Positions 22,788 to 31,110 of a DNA stretch of 34,412 nucleotides are shown here, in pieces. How positions within the stretch are numbered: the stretch's first letter is position 1; each line of letters starts with the position of its first letter. A program made the position numbers and the translations under genes. The notes beneath the pieces were generated by a model, which worked only from the letters and a program-made list of their open reading frames with translations, was not told the origin of the DNA and did no database searches. This DNA is from Clostridia bacterium (GTDB lineage Bacteria > Bacillota > Clostridia > Oscillospirales > Acutalibacteraceae), in assembly GCA_017431035.1 (NCBI GenBank), contig JAFRLW010000016.1, positions 1 to 34,412 on the forward strand, read 5' to 3'.

Positions 22788-23915
22788 ATGATTTCTTTCA
22801 ATTGTCCGCCTTATGTCGGAAAAGAACTTGATTATATTAAACAGGCTGTAGAGGCGCATAAGATTTGCGGCGACGGTGAGTTTACAAAAAAGTGTAACGA
22901 GTGGATGGAAAAACGCTTTGGCGCACAAAAGGTACTTCTTACCACAAGCGGAACAACAGCTCTTGATATGGCGGCTCTGCTTTGCGATATAAAACCCGGC
23001 GATGAAGTTATTCTTCCGAGTTTTACCTTTTCAAGCACCGCTACGTCTTTCGTACTTGCGGGGGCAACGCTTGTCTTTGTTGATATAAGACCCGACACTA
23101 TGAATATTGATGAAAGAAAAATCGAAGCGGCTATCACCGATAAAACAAAGGTTATAGTTCCCGTTCATTATGCCGGCGTTGCCTGTGAAATGGATACTAT
23201 AATGGCTATCGCCAAAAAGCATAATCTCCTTGTTGTTGAGGATGCGGCTCAGGGTGTTATGAGTGAGTATAAGGGCAGAGCGCTCGGTACAATAGGCGAT
23301 TTTGGCTGCTATTCTTTCCACGAAACAAAGAATTACTCAATGGGTGAGGGCGGAGCCCTTGTGATAAACCACGAAAAGTATAACGAACGTGCCGAGATAC
23401 TTCGTGAGAAAGGCACTAACCGTTCAAAGTTCTTTCGTGGACAGGTTGATAAATACACGTGGGTTGATTTCGGCGACAGTTATTTGCCGAGCGAACTAAA
23501 CGCCGCTTATCTTTGGGCGCAACTAAACGAGGCGGATAAAATCAACCTTGACCGTATAGGCACGTGGAATAAGTATTATGAAGGTCTAAAACCTCTTGCC
23601 GACAAAGGACTTTTTGAAATACCTACAGTGCCGGAAGAGTGCAAACACAACGCCCATATGTTCTATATAAAATGCCGTGATTTAAGCGAGAGAACTGAAC
23701 TTATTTCTTTCCTTAAAGAACATAACGTCAACAGTGTGTTCCACTATATACCGCTTCATAGCGCACCGGCAGGCTTAAAATACGGTCGTTTTCACGGTGT
23801 GGATGAATATACCACCCAAGAAAGCGAAAAATTGGTTCGCCTGCCTATGTATTACGGATTGAATGAGGTGGATTGTGAACAAGTCATTAAATCTGTAATA
23901 GAATTTTTCAAGTAA
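22788..23915 (+). CDS. wecE: dTDP-4-amino-4,6-dideoxygalactose transaminase (WecE/RffA-like)
   Basis: 375 aa PLP-dependent DegT/DnrJ/EryC1 aminotransferase. It matches E. coli WecE closely throughout: ICGDGEFTKKC, PGDEVILPSFTFSSTA, RPDTMNIDERKIEAAITDKT, VPVHYAGVACEMDTIMA, and FHETKNYS with PLP lysine K181. WecE converts dTDP-4-keto-6-deoxyglucose to dTDP-4-amino-4,6-dideoxygalactose (TDP-Fuc4N) for enterobacterial common antigen. The dTDP-glucose synthesis genes rmlA and rmlB are not in the window. Base composition looks more like the housekeeping genes than its A+T-rich neighbours. Confidence 0.92.
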   Translation: MISFNCPPYVGKELDYIKQAVEAHKICGDGEFTKKCNEWMEKRFGAQKVLLTTSGTTALDMAALLCDIKPGDEVILPSFTFSSTATSFVLAGATLVFVDIRPDTMNIDERKIEAAITDKTKVIVPVHYAGVACEMDTIMAIAKKHNLLVVEDAAQGVMSEYKGRALGTIGDFGCYSFHETKNYSMGEGGALVINHEKYNERAEILREKGTNRSKFFRGQVDKYTWVDFGDSYLPSELNAAYLWAQLNEADKINLDRIGTWNKYYEGLKPLADKGLFEIPTVPEECKHNAHMFYIKCRDLSERTELISFLKEHNVNSVFHYIPLHSAPAGLKYGRFHGVDEYTTQESEKLVRLPMYYGLNEVDCEQVIKSVIEFFK

Positions 23916-23937
23916 AAAAATAATGTGAGGGTTTAGA

Positions 23938-24879
23938 ATGAAAATATCCGTTGTAGTTCCTGTATACGGTTGTCCAGGTGCGGTTTTACCTTTATGTGAA
24001 AGGGTGGCCGATACGGTTAAAAAAATTGCCGATGACTATGAAATAATACTCGTAAACGATGCGTGCCCAAAGCACTCTTGGGAACAGGTGGAAATTGCGT
24101 GCAAAACAGACAGACACATCGTAGGAGTGGAGTTAGCAAGAAATTTCGGACAAATTCATGCGATAACAGCCGGACTTGATATTTGTGACGGTGACTGGGT
24201 TGTAGTAATGGACTGTGATTTGCAGGATCGTCCAGAGGGAATTATTGAACTCTTCAACAAGGCGCAGGAAGGCTATGACGTCGTATTTGCCAAACGCAAG
24301 GAGCGCAAAGATACTGCCATCGTCAAGTTTTTTTCAAAAGCTTTTTATAAAGTATATGATTATTTCACTGACGGAAAATTCGATAATTCAATTTGTAATT
24401 TCAGTATTTCCAAAAAGGAAGTTATAGACTCCTATTGTAGCCTAAGGGAACAAAATCGTGCTTATACTTTGTTCTTAAAATGGCTGGGATATAGGCAAAC
24501 CGCTATTGAAATCGAATCAGATATGCGGTATGAAGGAAAATCCTCTTATAACTTCAAACGAAAAATCAATATGGCTACTCAGTTTATAACAGCACAGTCT
24601 AATAAACCGTTGTTGTTCTCTGTAAAATTCGGATTCCTTATGTCAATTTTGGCTTTTATTTTTGCCATAATAAAATTTGTACAGTTTTTTGTTACAGGAG
24701 AAGTGCCGTCTGGATGGACAAGTTTGTTTGTTTCTATTTATTTTTTAGGCGGGCTTGTATTGTTTGCAATTGGAGTGATTGGTGTATATATCGGTTATAT
24801 TTTTGATGAGGTAAAACATCGACCGATTTATGTAATAAGAACAGTTTTGAACAAAGAAATAAAAAAGGAGAATAAATAA
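23938..24879 (+). CDS. Polyprenyl-phosphate glycosyltransferase (GT2; GtrB/ArnC/DPM1-like)
   Basis: 313 aa. GT2 catalytic domain: VVPVYG, D41 in LVNDACP, LARNFGQIHAITAGLD, and the metal-binding DCDLQD (D92, D94). Two C-terminal membrane helices (about 225-250 and 263-290; FGFLMSILAFIFAIIKF and LGGLVLFAIGVIGVYIG) place it with enzymes that load a nucleotide sugar onto undecaprenyl phosphate on the inner face, such as GtrB, CsbB and ArnC. The sugar is probably the WecE product or a derivative (inference). Its stop overlaps the next start by one base. Confidence 0.92.
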   Translation: MKISVVVPVYGCPGAVLPLCERVADTVKKIADDYEIILVNDACPKHSWEQVEIACKTDRHIVGVELARNFGQIHAITAGLDICDGDWVVVMDCDLQDRPEGIIELFNKAQEGYDVVFAKRKERKDTAIVKFFSKAFYKVYDYFTDGKFDNSICNFSISKKEVIDSYCSLREQNRAYTLFLKWLGYRQTAIEIESDMRYEGKSSYNFKRKINMATQFITAQSNKPLLFSVKFGFLMSILAFIFAIIKFVQFFVTGEVPSGWTSLFVSIYFLGGLVLFAIGVIGVYIGYIFDEVKHRPIYVIRTVLNKEIKKENK

Positions 24880-25880
24880 TGATATTGGTTATAGGAGCAA
24901 CGGGCTATATAGGAAGATATTTTTGTACCGAAATGGTGGATAAGGGCGAAGATATTCTTGCTCTGGGTCGCTCAAGGCAAGTTGCTGATTTTTTTGCACA
25001 CAACAATGTTCCTTATCAATACTTTGATTTGAATGATGAGGCGTCTTTTGAAAAACTACCTAAGAACAATATTGAAGCGATAATAGATTTATCTGCTTGC
25101 CTTGCGGAGTTGGAAACACCGGTTGAACAATTTTTTAAAATAAACACAATTGGCGTTTATCGGGTTTTGGAATATGCAAAGCAAAATAATATAAAAAAGG
25201 TTGTTATAACATCTTCTCATAAGGTTTATAATGATGTTTATAAAGATGTAATATCCGAGAACGATTCGATCAGTTTTCGTGGAGACCATTCTCCCTACAT
25301 TATATCTAAAATTGCGGCTGAAAATTTTGTTGATTACTATAACAAGGATTTTGATATGCAAGCTGTAGCCTTAAGACTTACCGGCGTTCATGGGTATGGT
25401 GAGATATTGGGTCACTTAAATGCCGATGGCTCTTATAAAAAAAGCACTTTTGAGATTTTCTTTGAAAATGCATTGTGTGGTAAAACGATTGAGGTATGGG
25501 GTGATCCTTCAATTAAAAGAGATCATATATACGTGAAAGATGTAGTATCCGCCTTGTTGGCTGCTGTACGTAGTAAAAACGCAAAAGGTATTTATAACAT
25601 AGCATCTGGTGTGGGCTATTCACAATATGAAGAGGCACTGGTACTGGCTGATGTGTTTGGAAAAAAAGGCAATAAAAGCAAAGTTATACAAAGGCCTGAT
25701 CTTCCCGGGCTTACCAGAGGTTATATTTACGACATTAAAAAAGCTCAAAAGGATTTGAACTGGAATCCCGAATATAGCGACCTGACACGCCTTTATACAG
25801 ATTATAAAAAAGAATGGGAATCAAAACGTTATCACAATTATCATAAAATATTAGAAAGTCAGCAACCGGCAACTTTATAA
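24879..25880 (+). CDS. NAD-dependent epimerase/dehydratase (extended SDR)
   Basis: 333 aa. Seen: Rossmann motif GATGYIG at residues 6-12, and the catalytic SPYIISK (YxxxK) after VVITSSHKVY. Then RLTGVHGYGE, and the substrate-side IKRDHIYVKDVVSALLAAV typical of UDP/dTDP-sugar epimerases and 4-reductases. It could epimerise or reduce the deoxy-sugar nucleotide used in this operon; the exact reaction cannot be read. One-base overlap with the preceding glycosyltransferase gene. Confidence 0.9.
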   Translation: MILVIGATGYIGRYFCTEMVDKGEDILALGRSRQVADFFAHNNVPYQYFDLNDEASFEKLPKNNIEAIIDLSACLAELETPVEQFFKINTIGVYRVLEYAKQNNIKKVVITSSHKVYNDVYKDVISENDSISFRGDHSPYIISKIAAENFVDYYNKDFDMQAVALRLTGVHGYGEILGHLNADGSYKKSTFEIFFENALCGKTIEVWGDPSIKRDHIYVKDVVSALLAAVRSKNAKGIYNIASGVGYSQYEEALVLADVFGKKGNKSKVIQRPDLPGLTRGYIYDIKKAQKDLNWNPEYSDLTRLYTDYKKEWESKRYHNYHKILESQQPATL

Positions 25881-25893
25881 TGGGGATATAAGA

Positions 25894-26928
25894 ATGTTTG
25901 ATGGTAATGCTTTTTATGTAAGTCGTGCTGCAACCGGAATATATTTAATACTAAAAACAACAATTCAAAATCCAGAAAAAAAGACAGTTTTAATTCCGGC
26001 AAATATTTGCTATGCTGCAGTACTTCCTATTGTCTATTGCGGTCTTAAAGTGCGTTTTTGTGATGTTGATTCAGTAACAGGAAATGTTACTTATAAATCG
26101 TTTGTTGAAAAATGTAGCGATGATGTTGCCGCTGCAATTGTTCCGCATATGTACGGAAATCCGGTTGATGATTTGCACGACATATCGTTGTACTGTAGAA
26201 AAAAATGCATTTTACTTATAGAAGACTGTGCATCTGCTATGGGGTCAAAGAGCGAAAAATACAAACTTGGAAGTCAAGGCGATTTTACGGTTTATAGTAT
26301 GGGCTACTCAAAAACAGTTGATTTGGGATATGGCGGCATAATTGTAAGTGAGCTTGACTTGAAAGCGATTGAAAATGAGGAAAGAAGTCTTTCGCTTTAT
26401 AATGAAAATGCTAACGAACTTGCTTTTTTTTCAAAAATATATCGGGATTTAAGAAACGACAATAACAACACAAAGTTAAGACGCAAAATATATTCAGCGC
26501 TACCAGGGGTTGTCAAAGATGAATTGTTGTGTCGTATTAATGATAAACAAAAAGAATATTTGAAAAATGGTCTAAAATCACTCGAAAGTGTTATTCAAAA
26601 TCGCAGATATTCACAATCTTTGTATGAAAGCCAGTTGCCTGATTTGAAAGAGAATATTTATCATTTTAGCGATGGCTCTGTTCCGTGGCGTTTTTGTATG
26701 CTGTTAGACAAAAAAATAAAAAAACAGATAATAAGTGAATGCTTAAAAAACAACCTACCTATAAGTGATTGGTATCCTGTTGTTGCCCCGGTTTTTGGAG
26801 ATTATAGCGAATATCCTGGTGCAAAGGCACATGAGGAACATATACTAAATTTTCCATTACCGAATTCCGAAAAACAGATAAATGATATTTGCAGGATAAT
26901 AAATTCGACTGTTAACAAAAGGATATGA
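25894..26928 (+). CDS. Divergent DegT/DnrJ-family PLP aminotransferase-like enzyme
   Basis: 344 aa. It shares the DegT fold pattern: VLIPANICYAAVLPIVYCGLKVRFCDVD, IVPHMYGNP, LLIEDCASAMGS (D111 near PLP N1), and the Schiff-base lysine K140 in MGYSKTVDLGYGG. The usual SGTxAL phosphate-binding turn is replaced by SRAATGIY at residues 10-17 and the N-terminus is about 40 residues shorter than in WecE. This suggests an altered substrate or oligomer. A+T-rich codon use, unlike wecE upstream and the ATP-grasp gene downstream. Confidence 0.82.
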   Translation: MFDGNAFYVSRAATGIYLILKTTIQNPEKKTVLIPANICYAAVLPIVYCGLKVRFCDVDSVTGNVTYKSFVEKCSDDVAAAIVPHMYGNPVDDLHDISLYCRKKCILLIEDCASAMGSKSEKYKLGSQGDFTVYSMGYSKTVDLGYGGIIVSELDLKAIENEERSLSLYNENANELAFFSKIYRDLRNDNNNTKLRRKIYSALPGVVKDELLCRINDKQKEYLKNGLKSLESVIQNRRYSQSLYESQLPDLKENIYHFSDGSVPWRFCMLLDKKIKKQIISECLKNNLPISDWYPVVAPVFGDYSEYPGAKAHEEHILNFPLPNSEKQINDICRIINSTVNKRI

Positions 26929-26934
26929 ATATAA

Positions 26935-28092
26935 ATGAAAAAGATAGCGATTATAGGTGCTTCTTATTTACAAGAGCCGCTTATCAGTTTGGCAAAAAAT
27001 ATGGGTATTGAAACACACGTTTTTGCCTGGGCGGCAGGAGATGTCGGTGAAAAAATTGCCGACCGGTTTTATCCTATCAGTATTGTGGAAAAAGAGGAAA
27101 TACTATCCGTTTGCCAAAAGATAGGTGTTGACGGTATATGCAGTATTGCCTCCGATCTTGCTATGGTTACGGTAAACTACGTTGCCGAAAAGATGGGACT
27201 TGCCGGCAATAGTTTTAACGCCACCTTGAAAAGTACCAATAAACACCTTATGAGAGAGGCTTTTAAGGCGGCGGGGGATCCAAGCCCCGAAAGCGTAGAG
27301 GTAGATACCGATACAGATCTTTCCGCACTCGGATTTACCTACCCTGTAATAGTAAAGCCGACCGACCGCAGCGGCAGCAGGGGAATATGCAAGGTTTATG
27401 ATAAATCGCTTTTAGAAAAAGCCGTAAAAGTTGCTATAGAGCAAAGTTTTGAAAAAAAGGCGCTTATTGAAGAGTTTTGTGAGGGAAAAGAGTATAGCGT
27501 AGAGTTTATCTCTCAAAACGGGGAACATCAATTTTTGGCGATTACCGAAAAGTTCACCACCGGCGCACCTCATTTTATAGAAACGGGGCATATTGAACCG
27601 CCGGATCTTAATCCCGAAACAGAAAAAAAGGTTATAAAAATTGTAGAACACGCACTCACTACGCTCAGCATCAAAAACGGTGCGTCACATACAGAAGTAA
27701 AAATTGATAAAAACGGCGTTATCAAAATTATAGAAACAGGCGGCCGTATGGGCGGAGATTTTATAGGAAGCGACCTTGTAAAACTCCATACCGGATTTGA
27801 TTTTGTCAGGGCGGTTATAGATATAGCGCTCGGCATAAATTATAAAGAAGATAAAGAATGTTTTACAGATGATAAAAGCGCCGCAGCGGTCAGATTTATA
27901 TTTGGCGAAAATGATATAAAAGTTTATGAAAAACTTTTAAGAGAACATAAAGAGTATATAGTTTCAAAAGAGATAGGCACCCCCGATAAAGAGGTAACCG
28001 ACAGCGCTTCAAGATTTGGCTATTATCTGTTTAAGGCGGAAAAAAGGGAAGATCTGCTTTCCTACTTGCCGGAGAGTGAAAACAATGAATAA
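26935..28092 (+). CDS. ATP-grasp ligase
   Basis: 385 aa. Pre-ATP-grasp Rossmann-like domain (MKKIAIIGASYLQEPLI, about 1-95), then the ATP-grasp core: FTYPVIVKPTDRSGSRGICKV (nucleotide lysine and glycine loop), LIEEFCEGKEYSVEFI, and the metal-binding HTEVKIDKNGVIKIIETGGRMGGD. These enzymes join a carboxylate to an amine or thiol through an acyl phosphate; within this operon a plausible job is attaching an amino acid or other acid to the amino sugar (inference). Its 3' end overlaps the first SMR gene by 8 nt. Confidence 0.88.
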   Translation: MKKIAIIGASYLQEPLISLAKNMGIETHVFAWAAGDVGEKIADRFYPISIVEKEEILSVCQKIGVDGICSIASDLAMVTVNYVAEKMGLAGNSFNATLKSTNKHLMREAFKAAGDPSPESVEVDTDTDLSALGFTYPVIVKPTDRSGSRGICKVYDKSLLEKAVKVAIEQSFEKKALIEEFCEGKEYSVEFISQNGEHQFLAITEKFTTGAPHFIETGHIEPPDLNPETEKKVIKIVEHALTTLSIKNGASHTEVKIDKNGVIKIIETGGRMGGDFIGSDLVKLHTGFDFVRAVIDIALGINYKEDKECFTDDKSAAAVRFIFGENDIKVYEKLLREHKEYIVSKEIGTPDKEVTDSASRFGYYLFKAEKREDLLSYLPESENNE

Positions 28093-28480
28093 AGGCGAAA
28101 AGATAAAATACTTTTTTATACTTCATTTAATGCTTATGCTCTATTCTATGAGCGGTATCGCAAGTAAACTTGCCGCCGGGACAAAGTTTTTGAGTTTCAA
28201 GTTTTGTCTTTGTTACGGCGTGATAATACTGCTTCTCGGCATTTATGCAATAGGTTGGCAACAAATTATAAAACACCTGCCGCTTACCACCGCATTTTCA
28301 AATAAAGCGGTAACGATTATTTGGGGGCTTGTTTGGGGGGCTCTCCTTTTCCACGAAAAAATAACCGCAGGCAAAATAGCGGGCGTTATTCTGGTTGTTA
28401 TAGGCGTTGTCCTTTTTGCAAAAGCGGATAATGAAACCGAAAAAGAGCAGGAGAATATAAAGGCGGTGGATGAAAAATGA
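28085..28480 (+). CDS. SMR/EamA-type half-transporter, ArnE-like
   Basis: 131 aa with four hydrophobic segments, the size of small multidrug resistance proteins and of ArnE/ArnF. Seen: the final helix pair WGLVWGALLFHEKITAGKIAGVILVVIGVVLF carries the ExIxxxKxxGxxLIxxGV pattern of the EamA/SMR superfamily. The C-terminus is a charged tail. The start ATG is inside the end of the ATP-grasp gene with a GGAGAG SD; its stop overlaps the next SMR gene by 4 nt (ATGA). The pair probably forms a heterodimeric flippase for a lipid-linked sugar. Confidence 0.83.
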   Translation: MNKGEKIKYFFILHLMLMLYSMSGIASKLAAGTKFLSFKFCLCYGVIILLLGIYAIGWQQIIKHLPLTTAFSNKAVTIIWGLVWGALLFHEKITAGKIAGVILVVIGVVLFAKADNETEKEQENIKAVDEK

Positions 28481-28833
28481 TAAACCGCCAAATGATACTT
28501 TATTCCTGTCTTTTACTGCTTGGTGTTTTTATAAGCGCCGTTTCGCAGGTGATGCTAAAACGGGCGGCTATGAAAAAGTATCCCTCAAAAATAAAGGAAT
28601 ACTTAAATCCGCTTGTTATTTTTGCGTATGCGCTTTTTGTCGGCACGACCTTTTTATCTATTTTTGCCTATAAGGTTATACCCCTTTCTATAGGTCCTGT
28701 GCTTGAGTCAACAAGTTATATATATGTAACTTTCTTCGGCGCTACCATATTCAAAGAAAAAATAACGGCAAAAAAAATAATCGCTTTGATATTTATCATA
28801 TCCGGAATAGTCGTTTTTGCGCTTGCCGGATAA
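28477..28833 (+). CDS. SMR/EamA-type half-transporter, ArnF-like
   Basis: 118 aa with four hydrophobic segments. SAVSQVMLKRAA at the end of helix 1 resembles the ArnF/EmrE start, followed by VIPLSIGPVLESTSYIYVTFFG (helix 3) and FKEKITAKKIIALIFIISGIVVF (helix 4). Second half of the coupled pair. With the GT2 enzyme upstream, the best parallel is ArnE/ArnF, which flip undecaprenyl-phosphate-aminoarabinose; this role is inferred. rnfC starts 19 nt downstream with no terminator in between. Confidence 0.83.
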   Translation: MINRQMILYSCLLLLGVFISAVSQVMLKRAAMKKYPSKIKEYLNPLVIFAYALFVGTTFLSIFAYKVIPLSIGPVLESTSYIYVTFFGATIFKEKITAKKIIALIFIISGIVVFALAG

Positions 28834-28852
28834 AACGGGAGGAAAAGAGGAT

Positions 28853-30181
28853 ATGAAACTTATAAAAAAGGAACTAAAACCCTTAAAGAAACTTCGTGGC
28901 GGCATACATCTTGACCACCATAAAAACTCCGAAAATGCCGAAACGATAGTAATGCCCGCACCTGAAATGGTGTATATCCCCATGTCCCAGCATATCGGCG
29001 CTCACGCCTCTTCTTGTGTAAAGAAAGGGGATAAAGTTTACGTCGGCACCGTAATCGGCGAGGCGTCAGGCTTTGTCAGCGCTCCTGTTCACTCAAGCGT
29101 ATCGGGAGAGGTTGAGGATATTATCGTTAAGAATATCGGCGGCAGGGATACAGACGTTGCCGTTATCAAATCGGACGGAGAAATGACGATAGACCCCGAA
29201 CTTAAACCCTTTACAGTCAGAAAGGTTGCCGATTTGACAGAGGCGGCAAAGAGGTGCGGACTTGTAGGCCTCGGCGGTGCAGGTTTCCCCGCCGGAGTAA
29301 AACTCTCTTTGCCTGACGGTGTAAAAATAGATACTCTTGTTGTAAACGGTGCAGAGTGTGAGCCTTATATCACTTCAGACAACCGTGAACTTATAGAAAA
29401 CAGCAAAGACGTGGTTGAAGGCGTTTACCTTATTAAGAAAATTATGAAAATAGATAAGGCTGTTATCGGAATTGAAAGTAACAAGCCCGGCGCTATTGAA
29501 AATATAAATGAACTTGTTAAAAATCATAAAGAATACGACGGCTCTATCACGGTAATGCGTTTGCCGTCTACATATCCTCAAGGCGCCGAAAAGGCGATAA
29601 TCTATTCAGCGACAGGCAGAAAAATGCCGGGCGGTGCGCTGCCCAGTGCGGTAGGTTGTATAGTTATGAACGTTACAAGTATCGGCACACTTTACCGTTT
29701 TATAAAAACGGGCATGCCCCTTGTCAGAAAACGTATCACCATTGACGGAACTGCCGTAAGTGAGCCTAAAAACGTATCGGTTTGTATTGGAACACCCATT
29801 AAAGACGTTATAGATTTTGTCGGCGGTGTGGATGAAAATGCCGACCGTATAATAATGGGCGGACCTATGATGGGCGCCCCCGTTGCAAGTGAGGACGTTG
29901 TTGTTGAAAAAAGAAACAACGCCATACTCATTATGAAGGAAAGAGAAAAGCGCACCACAACCAACTGTATCCGTTGCGGAAGATGTGCGGCGGCGTGTCC
30001 TATGCACCTATATCCTCAGCAGGTTGAGTCGGCGTATAATGCAGGTCTTAAAGACCGCTTTAGTGAGATGAACGTTAATTATTGTATGGAATGCGGAAGT
30101 TGCGCCTATGTTTGTCCGGCAAAACGTCCGCTTACCGAGGTTATGCGTATAGCAAAACAAACGCTTAGGGGGAAGAAGTAA
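28853..30181 (+). CDS. rnfC: Rnf complex subunit RnfC
   Basis: 442 aa. Peripheral NADH- and Fe-S-binding subunit of the membrane ferredoxin:NAD+ oxidoreductase. Seen: GGIHLDHHKN near the N-terminus, the glycine-rich LVGLGGAGFPAGVKL and VVNGAECEPYITSDNR (NADH/FMN fold), and two 4Fe-4S motifs CIRCGRCAAACP and CMECGSCAYVCP. Start ATG behind GGGAGG; an in-frame reading 12 codons upstream starts before the SD. It shares its last base with the rnfD start. Confidence 0.96.
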   Translation: MKLIKKELKPLKKLRGGIHLDHHKNSENAETIVMPAPEMVYIPMSQHIGAHASSCVKKGDKVYVGTVIGEASGFVSAPVHSSVSGEVEDIIVKNIGGRDTDVAVIKSDGEMTIDPELKPFTVRKVADLTEAAKRCGLVGLGGAGFPAGVKLSLPDGVKIDTLVVNGAECEPYITSDNRELIENSKDVVEGVYLIKKIMKIDKAVIGIESNKPGAIENINELVKNHKEYDGSITVMRLPSTYPQGAEKAIIYSATGRKMPGGALPSAVGCIVMNVTSIGTLYRFIKTGMPLVRKRITIDGTAVSEPKNVSVCIGTPIKDVIDFVGGVDENADRIIMGGPMMGAPVASEDVVVEKRNNAILIMKEREKRTTTNCIRCGRCAAACPMHLYPQQVESAYNAGLKDRFSEMNVNYCMECGSCAYVCPAKRPLTEVMRIAKQTLRGKK

Positions 30182-31110
30182 TGCAAAATAAACTGTCTGT
30201 ATCAACTTCACCGCATATAAGGCATTTTGACACTACAAGAGGCATTATGCTCGACGTAATCATAGCGCTTTTGCCTGCTACCGTGTTCGGTTTCGTTATA
30301 TTCGGGTGGCGTGCGGTTTTACACGTGGCGATATGCGTTGCGGCGTGTTTGCTCTGCGAGTTTTTGTGGAACGTTATTCTCAAAAAACCGCAGAGTATAG
30401 GCGACCTCTCCGCCGCAGTCACGGGACTGATTTTAGGACTTAATATGCCGACCGGCGCTCCGTTTTGGATAGATATTATCGGAAGCGTTGCGGCAATAAT
30501 TGTTGTTAAGCAGATGTTTGGCGGACTAGGTCACAACTTTATAAACCCGGCTATGGGCGCTCGTATAATACTGCTTGTGTCTTTCCCTTCGTTTATGACC
30601 TCTTTTACCGAGCCGCTTGTACATACCGTGTCAAGTGCAACTCCTATTGCTCTTGAATCTACCGCTCCCGTATCGTACAAAACGCTGTTTTTCGGTATGC
30701 ATCCGGGCGCTGTCGGTGAAGTTTCGGCGTTTTTACTCCTTGTCGGCGGACTTTACCTTGTTGCGAGAAAGGTTATTTCTCCCATTATTCCGGTATGCTT
30801 TATCGGCGTGACGGCAGGTCTTACCTATATTGCCGGGGGTGACGGACTATACGCCATACTTTCAGGCGGCGTTATGCTCGGCGCGATATTTATGGCGACC
30901 GACTACGTCACAAGTCCTACCACCAAATGGGGTAAAGCGATATTCGGTATAGGTTGCGGAATTATCACATTTGTTATAAGACAATTCGGCTCTTTACCGG
31001 AGGGTGTGTCTTATGCGATTATACTTATGAATATACTTACCCCTCATATAAACACCCTCACCGCACAAAAGCCCTTTGGTTACGTAAAGGAGGGCAAAAA
31101 AGATGAATAA
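30181..31110 (+). CDS. rnfD: Rnf complex subunit RnfD
   Basis: 309 aa integral membrane subunit with covalent FMN. Seen: about nine membrane segments, the N-terminal SPHIRHFDTTRGIMLDV, the FMN-attachment segment SSATPIAL with T154 as candidate attachment residue, the GHNFINPAMGAR loop, and the DYVTSPTTKWGKAIFGIGCG region conserved in RnfD/NqrB. It overlaps rnfG by 8 nt. Confidence 0.96.
   Translation: MQNKLSVSTSPHIRHFDTTRGIMLDVIIALLPATVFGFVIFGWRAVLHVAICVAACLLCEFLWNVILKKPQSIGDLSAAVTGLILGLNMPTGAPFWIDIIGSVAAIIVVKQMFGGLGHNFINPAMGARIILLVSFPSFMTSFTEPLVHTVSSATPIALESTAPVSYKTLFFGMHPGAVGEVSAFLLLVGGLYLVARKVISPIIPVCFIGVTAGLTYIAGGDGLYAILSGGVMLGAIFMATDYVTSPTTKWGKAIFGIGCGIITFVIRQFGSLPEGVSYAIILMNILTPHINTLTAQKPFGYVKEGKKDE

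Noticed and set aside
20312-28833. Prophage or integrative element boundaries
   Set aside because: Despite uneven base composition there is no integrase, no tRNA and no flanking direct repeat that I can see.
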